In this document: in pieces, positions 1 through 8,255 of the stretch | Numbering within the stretch: the stretch's first letter is position 1 | Layout: the number at the start of each line of letters is the position of its first letter | Origin: an uncultured Lachnospiraceae bacterium | Lineage (GTDB): Bacteria; Bacillota; Clostridia; Lachnospirales; Lachnospiraceae | DNA length: 49,322 nucleotides | Assembly (NCBI GenBank): GCA_910587715.1 | Contig: CAJUMV010000025.1 | Location: 1-49,322, forward strand | Reading direction: 5' to 3' | The notes under the pieces: generated by a model | The model's database searches: none | The model's input: the letters and a program-made list of their open reading frames with translations, nothing else | Told to the model about the DNA's origin: nothing | Position numbers and translations under genes: made by a program

Positions 1-67
1 TTAAAAATATACCGGGAGATATATTGACAAATTTCAAATATTGAGATAGGAGGACAAGGAGAAGAAC

Positions 68-1045
68 ATGAGGAGAGAAATGACAACATGGAATGGAAAG
101 AAGACGCGGATTACAGCAATTTTGCTGAGTATACTGCTGCTTGCGCTGACGGCGTGCGGCGGGGGAACTGCGCCTGCAGAAACGGCAGCTGATACGGAAT
201 CGCCGCTCCCGACGACTGACCCGAGCGGCGCGTCTATCGTGATTCCGGAGAAGGTGGACTCCGTGGTGGCGCTGGCACCCTCGATCTGCGAGACGATGGC
301 GGCGCTTGGCGTGGCGGATAAGCTTGTGGGCTACGATTTACAGAGCGTGGGGCTTGCGGGATTGCCGACGGATGTGCCGACTTTCGATACGGTGAACCCG
401 GACATAGAGCAGTTGACCGCCCTTGCGCCTGATATGCTTCTGGTGTCAAACCTTTCCCTCTACGATCAGGAAGCGCCCTATCAGCCCTTGATTGACGCGG
501 GGGTGTGCGTGATCTGCGTGCCCACCAGCGACAGCGTGGAGGATGTGAGGAGCGACATTCGTTTTCTGTCGGCGGCGTTTGCCGTGCCGGAGGAAGGGGA
601 GCGCGTGGTTGATGAGATGGACGGGAAGCTGGAGGAGCTTTCCGAGGCTGTCTCCGATATCCCAGAGGAGGAGAGAAAGAGTGTCTACTTTGAGATTTCT
701 CCCGCGCCCTATTTATACAGCAGCGGAAACGGCACCTATTTGCATGAGCTGATCGAGCTGGCGGGAGGAAAAAATGTGCTGGCTGACCAGAACGGCTGGA
801 TTTCCGTGGAGGGGGAGGCGGTGGCTGCCGCAAACCCAGATGTGATTTTTACCAATGTGAATTACACGGACGCGCCTGTGGAGGAAATACTCGGCAGAGA
901 AGGCTGGGCGGGAGTGGCCGCCGTGATGAACAAAAATGTATATTACATTGACAACATGGCGTCGTCCCTGCCGGATCAGAATATCGTGGTCGCGGTGGAG
1001 CAGATGGCGCAGGCGCTCTATCCGGAGCGTTTCGGAGCGGAATAA
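68..1045 (+). CDS. ABC transporter substrate-binding lipoprotein (BtuF/FepB-like)
   Basis: Extracytoplasmic binding protein that would deliver a metal-chelate ligand (cobalamin, haem or siderophore) to the permease encoded next. The N-terminus is basic and then hydrophobic, ending in a lipobox LTAC (residues about 27-30), so it is lipid-anchored. The body (SIVIPEKVDSVVALAPS, then TVNPDIEQLTALAPDMLLVS) is typical of the two-lobed helical-backbone receptor family; 325 aa is the usual length. The start at 68 has AAGGAG about 7 nt upstream. It is first in an operon with permease and ATPase. Ligand is inferred: the fourth gene resembles a cobalamin adenosyltransferase, which favours corrinoid uptake. 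Confidence 0.88.
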   Translation: MRREMTTWNGKKTRITAILLSILLLALTACGGGTAPAETAADTESPLPTTDPSGASIVIPEKVDSVVALAPSICETMAALGVADKLVGYDLQSVGLAGLPTDVPTFDTVNPDIEQLTALAPDMLLVSNLSLYDQEAPYQPLIDAGVCVICVPTSDSVEDVRSDIRFLSAAFAVPEEGERVVDEMDGKLEELSEAVSDIPEEERKSVYFEISPAPYLYSSGNGTYLHELIELAGGKNVLADQNGWISVEGEAVAAANPDVIFTNVNYTDAPVEEILGREGWAGVAAVMNKNVYYIDNMASSLPDQNIVVAVEQMAQALYPERFGAE

Positions 1046-1059
1046 GGAAGAAAATTGTC

Positions 1060-2100
1060 ATGAGGATGAAGATAAAGATCGGGACGGGAATGAAAATGGG
1101 GATTCTTCTTCTGGCGGCGCTCCTCACCCTGCTTTTCGGGGTGGGGATAGGGAGCGTGTATGTGCCGCCCACGGATATCTTGGCAATTCTGGCGGCGCAT
1201 CTTTTCGGACGGGCTCTGCCGGAACACATTCCCGCGAATTTCAGCGTCATGGTGATGGACATGCGTCTGCCGCGGGTGCTGCTTGCCTTTTTGACAGGGG
1301 CGGCGCTTGCCGTCTGCGGCGGTGTGATGCAGTCGCTTCTGCAAAACCCGCTGGCGTCTCCCTTTGGTCTGGGGGTGTCCTCCGGGGCGGGGTTTGGCGC
1401 GGCGCTCGTCATTGTGCTGGGGCTTGCCTCAGCGGGGCTCGGCACCTTTCTTCTGCCCGTGGTCAGTCTGTGTTTTGCGCTGGGCACGGTGTTTTTTGTG
1501 CTGCTCCTTGCGGTAAAGCTGGATAGGAGAATGTCAAACGTGACCGTGATTCTGGTGGGCATGGTGGTCTCCCTGTTCTGCAACGCGGTCATGTCGCTGC
1601 TTGCCACGGGTTCTCCCGCCCATGCACAGCGCATCCAGCTCTGGCAGCTTGGCAGCTTTTCCATGCGGGAGTGGGGCGCGGTTGGGGCGCTCTTTCCTGT
1701 TACCGTACTGGTCTGCCTTTATTTTCAGCGCTATGCCGCGGAGCTTGACGTGATGACTTTCGGGGAGGAGCAGGCATCCGCTATGGGCGTGGATCAGCGT
1801 AGGGTCAGAGGAAGGCTGCTGACGGCGGTGGCGGTGCTGACGGGTACGACGGTGGCATTTGTGGGGATCATCGGTTTTGTGGATCTCATCGTGCCCCATG
1901 TGGTACGGCGGTTTTTCGGCGCGGCGCACAGATGGCTGATTCCGGCATGTGCTCTGCTCGGGGGCACCTTTCTTGTGCTGTGCGATCTGGCGGCGAGAAC
2001 CTTAACGCCGCCCCATGAGATTCCGATCGGATCCATCACGGCGCTGCTTGGCGCGCCTTTCTTTCTCTATCTCTTTTTTGCGGGGCGGAAAGAAGGCTGA
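1060..2100 (+). CDS. FecCD/BtuC-family ABC transporter permease
   Basis: Integral membrane subunit of the importer. About ten hydrophobic helices over 346 aa, with family hallmarks: MRLPRVLLAFLTGAALAVCG near residue 68, QSLLQNPLASPFGLG near 90, and GFVDLIVPHVVRRFFG near 280, which in this family contacts the ATPase. It starts 15 nt after the binding-protein gene and is followed by the ATPase, the usual FCD order. BtuC and FepD types cannot be separated by eye, so substrate is not assigned from this gene. Confidence 0.9.
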   Translation: MRMKIKIGTGMKMGILLLAALLTLLFGVGIGSVYVPPTDILAILAAHLFGRALPEHIPANFSVMVMDMRLPRVLLAFLTGAALAVCGGVMQSLLQNPLASPFGLGVSSGAGFGAALVIVLGLASAGLGTFLLPVVSLCFALGTVFFVLLLAVKLDRRMSNVTVILVGMVVSLFCNAVMSLLATGSPAHAQRIQLWQLGSFSMREWGAVGALFPVTVLVCLYFQRYAAELDVMTFGEEQASAMGVDQRRVRGRLLTAVAVLTGTTVAFVGIIGFVDLIVPHVVRRFFGAAHRWLIPACALLGGTFLVLCDLAARTLTPPHEIPIGSITALLGAPFFLYLFFAGRKEG

Positions 2101-2160
2101 GAAATTGCCTGACTGACAGATAGGACATTTGTGGTCTGCAGAACAAAACGGAGAATGTTT

Positions 2161-2931
2161 ATGGATAGAACGGTGATGCTTTCGGTAGAAAATTTATCCT
2201 GCGGTTACGGGAAAACAGAGGTGATACACGACCTGTCCTTTCAGGTAAGGGCGGGGGAGCGGCTGTGCATTCTCGGAGCGAACGGCTGCGGCAAGACGAC
2301 GCTTCTTCGAGCCCTCGCGGGAGTCATTCCCTTTCAGGGCAGCGTGGAGGCGGACGGGGTTTCGCTTGGCGGGCTGTCCCCGAGACAGCGGGCGAAAAAG
2401 ATTGCGCTGATGAGCCAGTTTTCCCAGTCGGCTTTCGATTACACGGTCTATGAGGCGGTGATGCTGGGACGTTACGCGCATCGGAGCGATTCCCTGTTTC
2501 CGTCGGAATCTGCGGCGGATCGAGACGCTGTGCAGGACGCCATGCGGCGCACTGGTGTGTGGGAACTAGGGGAGCAGTTGGTGACCAGACTTTCCGGCGG
2601 ACAGCTGCAGCGGGTGTTTTTGGCGAGAACCTTTGCGCAGGAGCCGCAGATTATCCTTCTGGACGAACCGGCGAACCACTTGGATCTGCGCTATCAGGCG
2701 GAGCTTCTGGAAAGTCTGCGGGATTGGTCGGCGGACGGGAAACGCTGTGTGGTGGGGGTGTTTCACGATATCAGTCTGGCGCTCGCCTTTGCGGATACGG
2801 CGCTTTTGCTGGAGGAGGGCAAGGCGCTTGCCTGCGGTTCAGTGGGGGAGCTGGACGAGAAACTGCTAGACCGGCTTTACGGCATGGATGTGCGAGGCTA
2901 TATGAAGCGGATGTATGGACGATGGGAGTGA
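2161..2931 (+). CDS. ABC transporter ATP-binding protein (BtuD/FecE-like)
   Basis: Cytoplasmic ATPase that powers the importer. Walker A GANGCGKTTL near residue 37, signature LSGGQLQRV near 138, Walker B IILLDEPANHLD near 162, and a switch histidine in VFHDIS. The open frame extends upstream to a GTG at 2131, but the ATG at 2161 has CGGAG seven bases before it and gives an N-terminus (MDRTVMLSVENLSCGYG) aligned with the family, so I place the start there. Length 256 aa is normal. Confidence 0.9.
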   Translation: MDRTVMLSVENLSCGYGKTEVIHDLSFQVRAGERLCILGANGCGKTTLLRALAGVIPFQGSVEADGVSLGGLSPRQRAKKIALMSQFSQSAFDYTVYEAVMLGRYAHRSDSLFPSESAADRDAVQDAMRRTGVWELGEQLVTRLSGGQLQRVFLARTFAQEPQIILLDEPANHLDLRYQAELLESLRDWSADGKRCVVGVFHDISLALAFADTALLLEEGKALACGSVGELDEKLLDRLYGMDVRGYMKRMYGRWE

Positions 2932-2943
2932 GGAGGAGAGACG

Positions 2944-3471
2944 ATGGCGGTATACAGGAGCTCTTATGAGGCATATCCCTTTTTGTGCGACGCGGACGAC
3001 GATCTGCGCTGCGACTTTGAACTGCTCACGGACGAACTGGCAAGCGGCGCCGGGCTGCTGCGAAGCCAGATTACGGAATCGGCTTTGGCTGACGAACTTT
3101 TGTGGGTCTGCGAACTGATTTACCATATGAATCCGACGCTGCGCACCTTTTTTTCGGTGACGGAGGAGGAGACTGCCCGTCTTGCCGCCGCTGTGGACAG
3201 GCTGCAGGCGGAAAGCGGCGTCCACGGCTTTGTGCTGCCCTGCGGCTGTCAGAGCGCCTGCACAGCGCATCTTCTGCGGGTAAAAGCAAAGTGTCTGGTG
3301 CGTCTTTTGTATAGGTATCTGCAGCGGGGAGGCGAGGTTCCGGACGGGCTTTTTGATCTGGCAAACCTGATGTCGGGTTATTTCTTTTTGCTCGCGCTGA
3401 AACTCAACGCTTTAAATGGTGTGGAGGAGCGCGTCTACCACAGTCGGAATTACAGAGAAATGAAATTGTAA
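2944..3471 (+). CDS. Possible ATP:cob(I)alamin adenosyltransferase-like protein
   Basis: A 175-aa mostly helical protein 12 nt after the ATPase, with a strong GGAGGAG site, so in the same operon. The C-terminal half resembles PduO-type adenosyltransferases in spacing: GFVLPCG, an AHLLRVKA helix, then FDLANLMSGYFFLLALKLN where PduO proteins have YLNRLSD-LF--AR. The usual arginines are only partly kept, and a Cys/His cluster CGCQSACTAH (residues 99-108) could bind metal. If right, imported corrinoid would be adenosylated on entry. The resemblance is from memory and weak; it may instead be a non-catalytic cobalamin-handling protein. Confidence 0.45.
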   Translation: MAVYRSSYEAYPFLCDADDDLRCDFELLTDELASGAGLLRSQITESALADELLWVCELIYHMNPTLRTFFSVTEEETARLAAAVDRLQAESGVHGFVLPCGCQSACTAHLLRVKAKCLVRLLYRYLQRGGEVPDGLFDLANLMSGYFFLLALKLNALNGVEERVYHSRNYREMKL

Positions 3472-3587
3472 AGTCAATCCATTTTCAACTTCACAAGCGC
3501 GGCGTTATTTGTTAAAATAAGGTTATGGACTGGACGGGGTATGGAAGGTGCATAACGAAAAAGCGTGGACAGGAGAATGGGGGATAT

Positions 3588-4514
3588 ATGGATTACAAGG
3601 CGATTCCGTTTGAACAGAAAATCAAGGAGAATATCAGAAGCTACGCGCTGGACAATCTTTATACGCTGGATGTGCTGACGGAGTTCTGCAAGGCGTTCTG
3701 CGCGGTGGCGGATGTGGCGATTCTGATTACCGAGAGGCACGGAGAAAAGATTGTGTCGGTAGGCGGTTTCGCGGGCTTCACGCCGGATGTGGTCGGGGAG
3801 CCGGGGCGGAAAGTCAGGGTATACGGCAGAACGATCGCGCATCTGTATGCCGAGACAGGCAAGGTGCCGGAGGATAAGCGGCAGAATGTGGAGCGGATGC
3901 TGGACGGCTTCGCTGCCATGCTTTCCCATTGGGGGGAGCAGACCTACCTGCATACGGAGACGGCAATCTATGCGGATGAAATGGAGCAGCAGCTTGGCGT
4001 GCAGCATGTGCAGACGGCGAGAGGAGAAAACGAGGACGCCCTTACCGGGGTGTACCATAAGCTTTACTTCGAGGAGCGCATGAAAGTGATAGACAGGGCG
4101 GAGGTCGTTCCCGTTGCGGTCATCAATGTGAATATCAACGACTGGAAGTATGTGAACGACCATTTCGGAGACGAGGAGAGCGACCGGCTGATTAAGACCA
4201 TTGCCGATATTTTAAAGCAGGAAAAGAAGCCGGATTACGTCATCGGACGTGTGGACGGGGACGTCTTTATCGTGCTGATTCCCATGGCGGAGGACGGCGA
4301 GGCGGAGGAGTACTGCAAAAGAGTGCAGCAGGCATGTCTTTCCTATGAGGATGAGATCCTTGCGCCTTCTGTGGCGTGCGGCGTTGTCTATAAGACGAAT
4401 GTGGAGGAAATGGTCGAGGATAAACTCGACGACGCGGAGTACGAGATGTTCAACAATAAATTCGAGATAAAGAATGCGCCCGGATATCGGGAACGGCTGG
4501 AAAAGAGAACATAA
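3588..4514 (+). CDS. Degenerate GGDEF-domain protein with N-terminal sensor-like region
   Basis: The C-terminal ~160 residues follow a GGDEF fold (DALTGVYHKLYFEERM, VAVINVNINDWKYVNDHFG, YVIGRVDGDVFIVLIP), but the signature loop is RVDGDVF instead of GGDEF. Loss of the glycine and glutamate argues against diguanylate cyclase activity; it may bind nucleotide or act as a receptor or scaffold. The N-terminal ~140 residues look like a small-molecule sensing domain of the PocR/GAF sort, which is inference. The open frame runs from 3525, but the ATG at 3588 with GGGGGAT upstream is the better start. It is followed by 4518 after 3 nt. Confidence 0.7.
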   Translation: MDYKAIPFEQKIKENIRSYALDNLYTLDVLTEFCKAFCAVADVAILITERHGEKIVSVGGFAGFTPDVVGEPGRKVRVYGRTIAHLYAETGKVPEDKRQNVERMLDGFAAMLSHWGEQTYLHTETAIYADEMEQQLGVQHVQTARGENEDALTGVYHKLYFEERMKVIDRAEVVPVAVINVNINDWKYVNDHFGDEESDRLIKTIADILKQEKKPDYVIGRVDGDVFIVLIPMAEDGEAEEYCKRVQQACLSYEDEILAPSVACGVVYKTNVEEMVEDKLDDAEYEMFNNKFEIKNAPGYRERLEKRT

Positions 4515-4517
4515 GGA

Positions 4518-5177
4518 ATGATTTATTGTGAAAATTGTCATGCGCCGATCGAGGAGGACAGCGCGAAGTGCCCGTATTGCGGCGCGCTGAACGCTGCCGG
4601 CGGCGAAAAACAATATATGGAGCAGCTTTACGACATAAAGAAGGACGTGGAGGAACTTTCCACCGTGCCGGGCAAGGAGTATCGCAGGGAAATCGGAAAA
4701 AGCGGGCGGGTGATCCGGCGGACATTTTTGGTGATTGCAGTTTTTCTTGCTCTTGTCGGGCTGTTCCTTTTTCTTTGGCGGAAATGGACGGATGATGAGC
4801 CGACTGCGGAGGAAATCCGTGCCCAGATGGAGTGGGAGAAAGAGGTTTTTCCGAAACTGGACGCTTTGTATGAAGCGGGAGACTACGACGGCGTCATGGA
4901 GTGCGTGTTTGAAAATCAGGGCGAGTCATACTATTCCATTTCCAACTGGGCGCATGAGGATTTTATCAATGTGTACACCCGGTATCAGACCTGCTCGGAA
5001 GAACTGGCGCAGGCTGTTTCGCAGGGGTATGATGAGGAGGATGCGGTAGACTGTATTATAGACGTCCTGTTTCTCATACAAGGAAATATGGGCATTTCCG
5101 GGGATGGAACTGGAAAATATAAAATAAGTATTAAATCCCTTTTTCTGGATAAAAACGAGATAAACAGAGAAAACTAA
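4518..5177 (+). CDS. Zinc-ribbon single-span membrane protein, unknown function
   Basis: The N-terminus has a zinc ribbon (CENC near residues 4-7, CPYC near 18-21), then a charged stretch, one transmembrane helix (TFLVIAVFLALVGLFLFLW, about 70-88) and an acidic extracytoplasmic domain of about 125 residues. Such proteins are common in Clostridia with no agreed role. It sits 3 nt after the GGDEF-like gene, so co-expression is likely. The last 30 codons are AT-richer than the rest. Confidence 0.7.
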   Translation: MIYCENCHAPIEEDSAKCPYCGALNAAGGEKQYMEQLYDIKKDVEELSTVPGKEYRREIGKSGRVIRRTFLVIAVFLALVGLFLFLWRKWTDDEPTAEEIRAQMEWEKEVFPKLDALYEAGDYDGVMECVFENQGESYYSISNWAHEDFINVYTRYQTCSEELAQAVSQGYDEEDAVDCIIDVLFLIQGNMGISGDGTGKYKISIKSLFLDKNEINREN

Positions 5178-5229
5178 AGAAAAGAAGAGAAAATGAAAGA
5201 TATATCTTAATATGAAGATGTAGAACCAT

Positions 5230-5258
5230 TTGCAAACACCCGCATATGAAGATAATAT
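5230..5258 (+). promoter_or_regulatory. Predicted sigma-A promoter of groESL
   Basis: TTGCAA at 5230-5235 and TAATAT at 5253-5258, separated by 17 bp. The CIRCE operator begins just downstream, as expected for a heat-shock promoter blocked by HrcA. Confidence 0.6.
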
Positions 5259-5269
5259 ATGTTCCAGAG

Positions 5270-5296
5270 TTAGCACTCATAAGAGGTGAGTGCTAA
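5270..5296 (+). promoter_or_regulatory. CIRCE operator (HrcA binding site)
   Basis: TTAGCACTC at 5270-5278 and GAGTGCTAA at 5288-5296, a perfect 9-bp inverted repeat with a 9-bp spacer, the canonical CIRCE form. It lies between the promoter and groES, so groESL should be repressed by HrcA and induced by heat. Confidence 0.97.
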
Positions 5297-5348
5297 CAGT
5301 GAAGGATAAGCGTAAAATGTATCACACAATAAAAAGGAGGCAGTTATT

Positions 5349-5639
5349 ATGAAGTTAACACCACTTGGCGACAGAGTCGTACTGAAACAGCTGGAAGCGG
5401 AGGAGACCACGAAGTCCGGCATCGTTCTGCCCGGACAGAGCAAAGAGAAGCCGCAGCAGGCGGAGGTGATTGCAGTAGGTCCCGGGGGCGTTGTAGACGG
5501 TAAGGAAGTGAAGATGGAAGTGAAGGTCGGCGACCAGGTCATCTACTCCAAGTATTCCGGCACAGAGGTGAAGCTTGGTGAGGATGAGGAATATATTATC
5601 GTGAGACAGAATGATATTTTGGCAGTTATTACAGATTAA
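5349..5639 (+). CDS. groES: Co-chaperonin GroES
   Basis: A 96-aa lid for the GroEL chamber. Diagnostic features are KLTPLGDRVVLKQLEAEE at the start, the mobile-loop region TKSGIVLPGQSKEKPQ and the GPGGVVDGKEV turn. AAAGGAGG precedes the ATG by about 7 nt. CIRCE lies upstream and groEL 28 nt downstream, so this is a standard HrcA-regulated groESL operon. Confidence 0.98.
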   Translation: MKLTPLGDRVVLKQLEAEETTKSGIVLPGQSKEKPQQAEVIAVGPGGVVDGKEVKMEVKVGDQVIYSKYSGTEVKLGEDEEYIIVRQNDILAVITD

Positions 5640-5667
5640 TTAACAAAAAGTAGGAGGACATAACATT

Positions 5668-7293
5668 ATGGCTAAGGAAATTAAGTATGGCGCAGAAGCC
5701 AGAGCGGCTTTGGAATCTGGCGTAAATCAGTTGGCGGACACCGTAAGGGTGACCCTTGGACCGAAAGGCAGAAACGTAGTTCTGGATAAATCCTACGGCG
5801 CGCCTCTCATCACAAACGACGGCGTGACCATCGCGAAAGAGATTGAGCTTGCGGATGCGTTTGAAAATATGGGCGCACAGCTTGTCAAGGAAGTGGCGAC
5901 CAAGACCAACGACGTTGCAGGTGACGGGACCACCACAGCGACCGTATTGGCGCAGGCTATGGTGAATGCGGGCATCAAGAATCTGGCAGCAGGCGCAAAC
6001 CCGATTATTTTGAGAAAGGGCATGAAGAAAGCGACCGAGACGGCAGTAGACGCGATCGCAAAGATGAGCTCCAAGGTAAACGGCAAGGAGCATATCGCGA
6101 GAGTGGCAGCTGTTTCTTCCGGAGATGATGAAGTAGGCAAGCTGGTGGCTGACGCGATGGAGAAGGTTTCCGGCGACGGCGTTATCACCATTGAGGAGAG
6201 CAAGACCATGCTCACGGAGCTTGACCTTGTGGAAGGTATGCAGTTCGACAGAGGTTACATTTCCGCGTATATGGCAACCGACATGGACAAGATGGAAGCG
6301 GTTTTGGAGAACCCTTACATCCTGATTACAGATAAGAAGATTGCAAACATTCAGGAGATTCTGCCCCTCTTAGAGCAGATTGTACAGTCCGGCGCGAAGC
6401 TCCTTATTATCGCTGAGGATGTGGAGGGCGAAGCGCTCACGACCCTGATCGTGAATAAGCTGCGCGGCACCTTCAACGTAGTTGCGGTAAAGGCGCCCGG
6501 CTACGGCGACAGAAGAAAAGCAATGCTCGAGGATATCGCAATCCTCACAGGCGGTCAGGTAATCAGCTCCGAGCTTGGCTTAGAGCTTAAGGACGCGACC
6601 CTCGACCAGCTTGGTCGTGCGAAATCCGTGAAGGTGCAGAAAGAGAATACCGTCATCGTGGACGGCGAGGGTGACAAGAAGGAGATCGAGGCAAGAATCG
6701 GTCAGATTAAGAAACAGATCGAGGAGACCACTTCCGATTTCGATAAGGAGAAACTGCAGGAGCGTCTGGCGAAACTGGCAGGCGGAGTGGCTGTGATCCG
6801 TGTGGGTGCGGCGACAGAGACCGAGATGAAGGAAGCGAAGCTCCGTCTGGAGGACGCGCTTGCCGCGACCAGAGCTGCTGTGGAAGAGGGCATCATTGCC
6901 GGCGGCGGTTCCGCATATGTACACGCAGCAAAAGAAGTGGAGAAGATGGCGGAGAAACTGGAAGGCGACGAGAAGACAGGCGCACAGATTGTCCTGAAGG
7001 CACTCGAAGCTCCTCTGTACCACATCGTTGCAAACGCGGGTCTGGAAGGCTCCGTTATCATCAATAAGGTAAGAGAGTCCGAGGTGGGCGTAGGCTTCGA
7101 CGCGCTGACCGAGGAGTATGTGGATATGGTGAAGGCAGGCATTCTTGACCCCGCCAAGGTGACCAGAAGCGCTCTGCAGAACGCGACCAGCGTGGCAAGC
7201 ACCCTGCTCACCACCGAGTCCGTGGTGGCAAATATCAAAGAACCCGAACCCGCAATGCCCGCAGGCGCAGGCGGCGGTATGGGGATGATGTAA
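5668..7293 (+). CDS. groEL: Chaperonin GroEL
   Basis: A 541-aa ATP-driven folding chamber subunit. It begins MAKEIKYGAEARAALESG, has the ATP loop VAGDGTTTATVLAQ near residue 85, and ends in the GGM-rich tail (GAGGGMGMM). Full length with no disruption. AGGAGG lies about 10 nt before the ATG. Its transcript probably ends at the terminator-like hairpins 15-190 nt downstream. Confidence 0.99.
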   Translation: MAKEIKYGAEARAALESGVNQLADTVRVTLGPKGRNVVLDKSYGAPLITNDGVTIAKEIELADAFENMGAQLVKEVATKTNDVAGDGTTTATVLAQAMVNAGIKNLAAGANPIILRKGMKKATETAVDAIAKMSSKVNGKEHIARVAAVSSGDDEVGKLVADAMEKVSGDGVITIEESKTMLTELDLVEGMQFDRGYISAYMATDMDKMEAVLENPYILITDKKIANIQEILPLLEQIVQSGAKLLIIAEDVEGEALTTLIVNKLRGTFNVVAVKAPGYGDRRKAMLEDIAILTGGQVISSELGLELKDATLDQLGRAKSVKVQKENTVIVDGEGDKKEIEARIGQIKKQIEETTSDFDKEKLQERLAKLAGGVAVIRVGAATETEMKEAKLRLEDALAATRAAVEEGIIAGGGSAYVHAAKEVEKMAEKLEGDEKTGAQIVLKALEAPLYHIVANAGLEGSVIINKVRESEVGVGFDALTEEYVDMVKAGILDPAKVTRSALQNATSVASTLLTTESVVANIKEPEPAMPAGAGGGMGMM

Positions 7294-7305
7294 CAGGCGA
7301 AGGGA

Positions 7306-7337
7306 AAAACAAGCGACGCGGAGCGGCATTTGTTTTT
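7306..7337 (+). terminator. Candidate terminator after groEL
   Basis: AAAAACAA (7306-7313) pairs with TTGTTTTT (about 7329-7336) around a GC-rich interior, ending in a T-run. It begins 13 nt after the groEL stop, so it is the likely end of the groESL transcript. Confidence 0.5.
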
Positions 7338-7433
7338 TACGAGCTGTTAACGAGCAAAGGTCCGTCGCAGACGGACAGAGAGCGCGTAAGCGCGGCTTTG
7401 CGAGTGTAACGCAATAAGCTGCGGCGCAGCAGA

Positions 7434-7487
7434 CAATAGGAAGACACATGTCCCAAGCATGCTTGAGGGCATGTGTTTTTCTATTGG
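7434..7487. terminator. Bidirectional stem-loop terminator
   Basis: ACACATG (7444-7450) and CATGTGT (7470-7476) close a longer imperfect stem with AAGC/GCTT inside, flanked by CAATAG/CTATTG and followed by TTTTT. The stem is symmetric enough to act on either strand. The rest of the 7294-7619 gap shows no gene I can support. Confidence 0.65.
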
Positions 7488-7560
7488 CTGATATGGCGGA
7501 GCCAAACGATAGCGAGAGGCTATGCCTCGAGCTAACGCTGCGCCGTTCAGAAAATTTATT

Positions 7561-7610
7561 TTGAAGTTCTTTGAAGTTTGTTTGAAGTGACCTTGAAGTA
7601 ATATTGAAGT
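7561..7610 (+). repeat. Five helically phased TTGAAGT repeats
   Basis: TTGAAGT occurs at 7561, 7571, 7582, 7593 and 7604, a spacing of 10-11 bp or about one helical turn, just upstream of the AlbA_2-type remnant. Phased copies on one DNA face suggest either cooperative protein binding or residue of an in-gene repeat tract. Confidence 0.7.
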
Positions 7611-7622
7611 ATTTCTAAACGG

Positions 7623-8057
7623 AGAAATGAGCTGATTGCTGCGGTGCTGGTGAGTTGTAATGTGATGGAGGCGGCAGGAACCGGATTTGATAAGATTATG
7701 GAAGAGTATCGCGACGTTGACGAGCCGCACCGTCCATATATCTATTCTTCGTCAGACCATTTTACCTTGGTTCTTCCTGATCTGACGTATGCGGACGGCG
7801 TGGCGGATGAGAAACACCCCGCGCTTGTGTTTGTGCCTGTCCCGGGTGGGACGACCTATGATGAAAAAGTATTGTCGTTTTGCTATTATCAGGCGCATAA
7901 AGCTGCGGAGATCGCGGAATATCTGGGACTGAGTGATTCCACTTATTTTAGAAAGAAGGTATTGGGGAATTTGGAGAAGCACGGTTATCTGGAGAAAAGC
8001 AGGCTGTCGAGGGCTGTTTATTTTAGGACGAAAGAGGATATGGTGACGTTTGATTAG
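7623..8057 (+). pseudogene. 3' remnant of an AlbA_2/COG2865-type ATP-binding regulator
   Basis: The frame reads RNELIAAVLVSCNVMEAAG then TGFDKIMEEYRD, which matches the C-terminal ATPase-like part of AlbA_2 (COG2865) regulators, where a RNPLIA...GTG motif occurs. It ends with a winged-helix segment (AEIAEYLGLSDSTYFRKKVLGNL). The N-terminal AlbA_2 domain and the start are missing, and no good ribosome site precedes the GTG at 7644. I read this as the tail of a deleted gene, possibly marking the left edge of an insertion. A short functional winged-helix protein is a less likely alternative. Confidence 0.6.
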
Positions 8058-8255
8058 ATTTAATGTTCATATTCTGGCTGCGATGGGAAAGAGCATCTGC
8101 AAAGGTGCTTTTTTTCGTGTAAATAGATAATACTTGCTTTTTTGCAGTGGGGGGGGGTAAAATAAAATAGAATATTGCGGAAAATTGTAGGAAAAGGCGT
8201 TTTTTTACTGACATAGACAGGATGTGTCCATGCGACCTGCTATGATGAAAGGCAG

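Noticed and set aside
1..67. Cobalamin riboswitch ahead of the importer operon
   Set aside because: Only 67 bp are visible and no B12-box-like sequence is seen; the upstream region is outside the window.
234..833. Long - strand frames under the ABC operon and other GC-rich host genes
   Set aside because: Proline/arginine-rich translations on the opposite strand of well-supported genes, typical of shadow frames.
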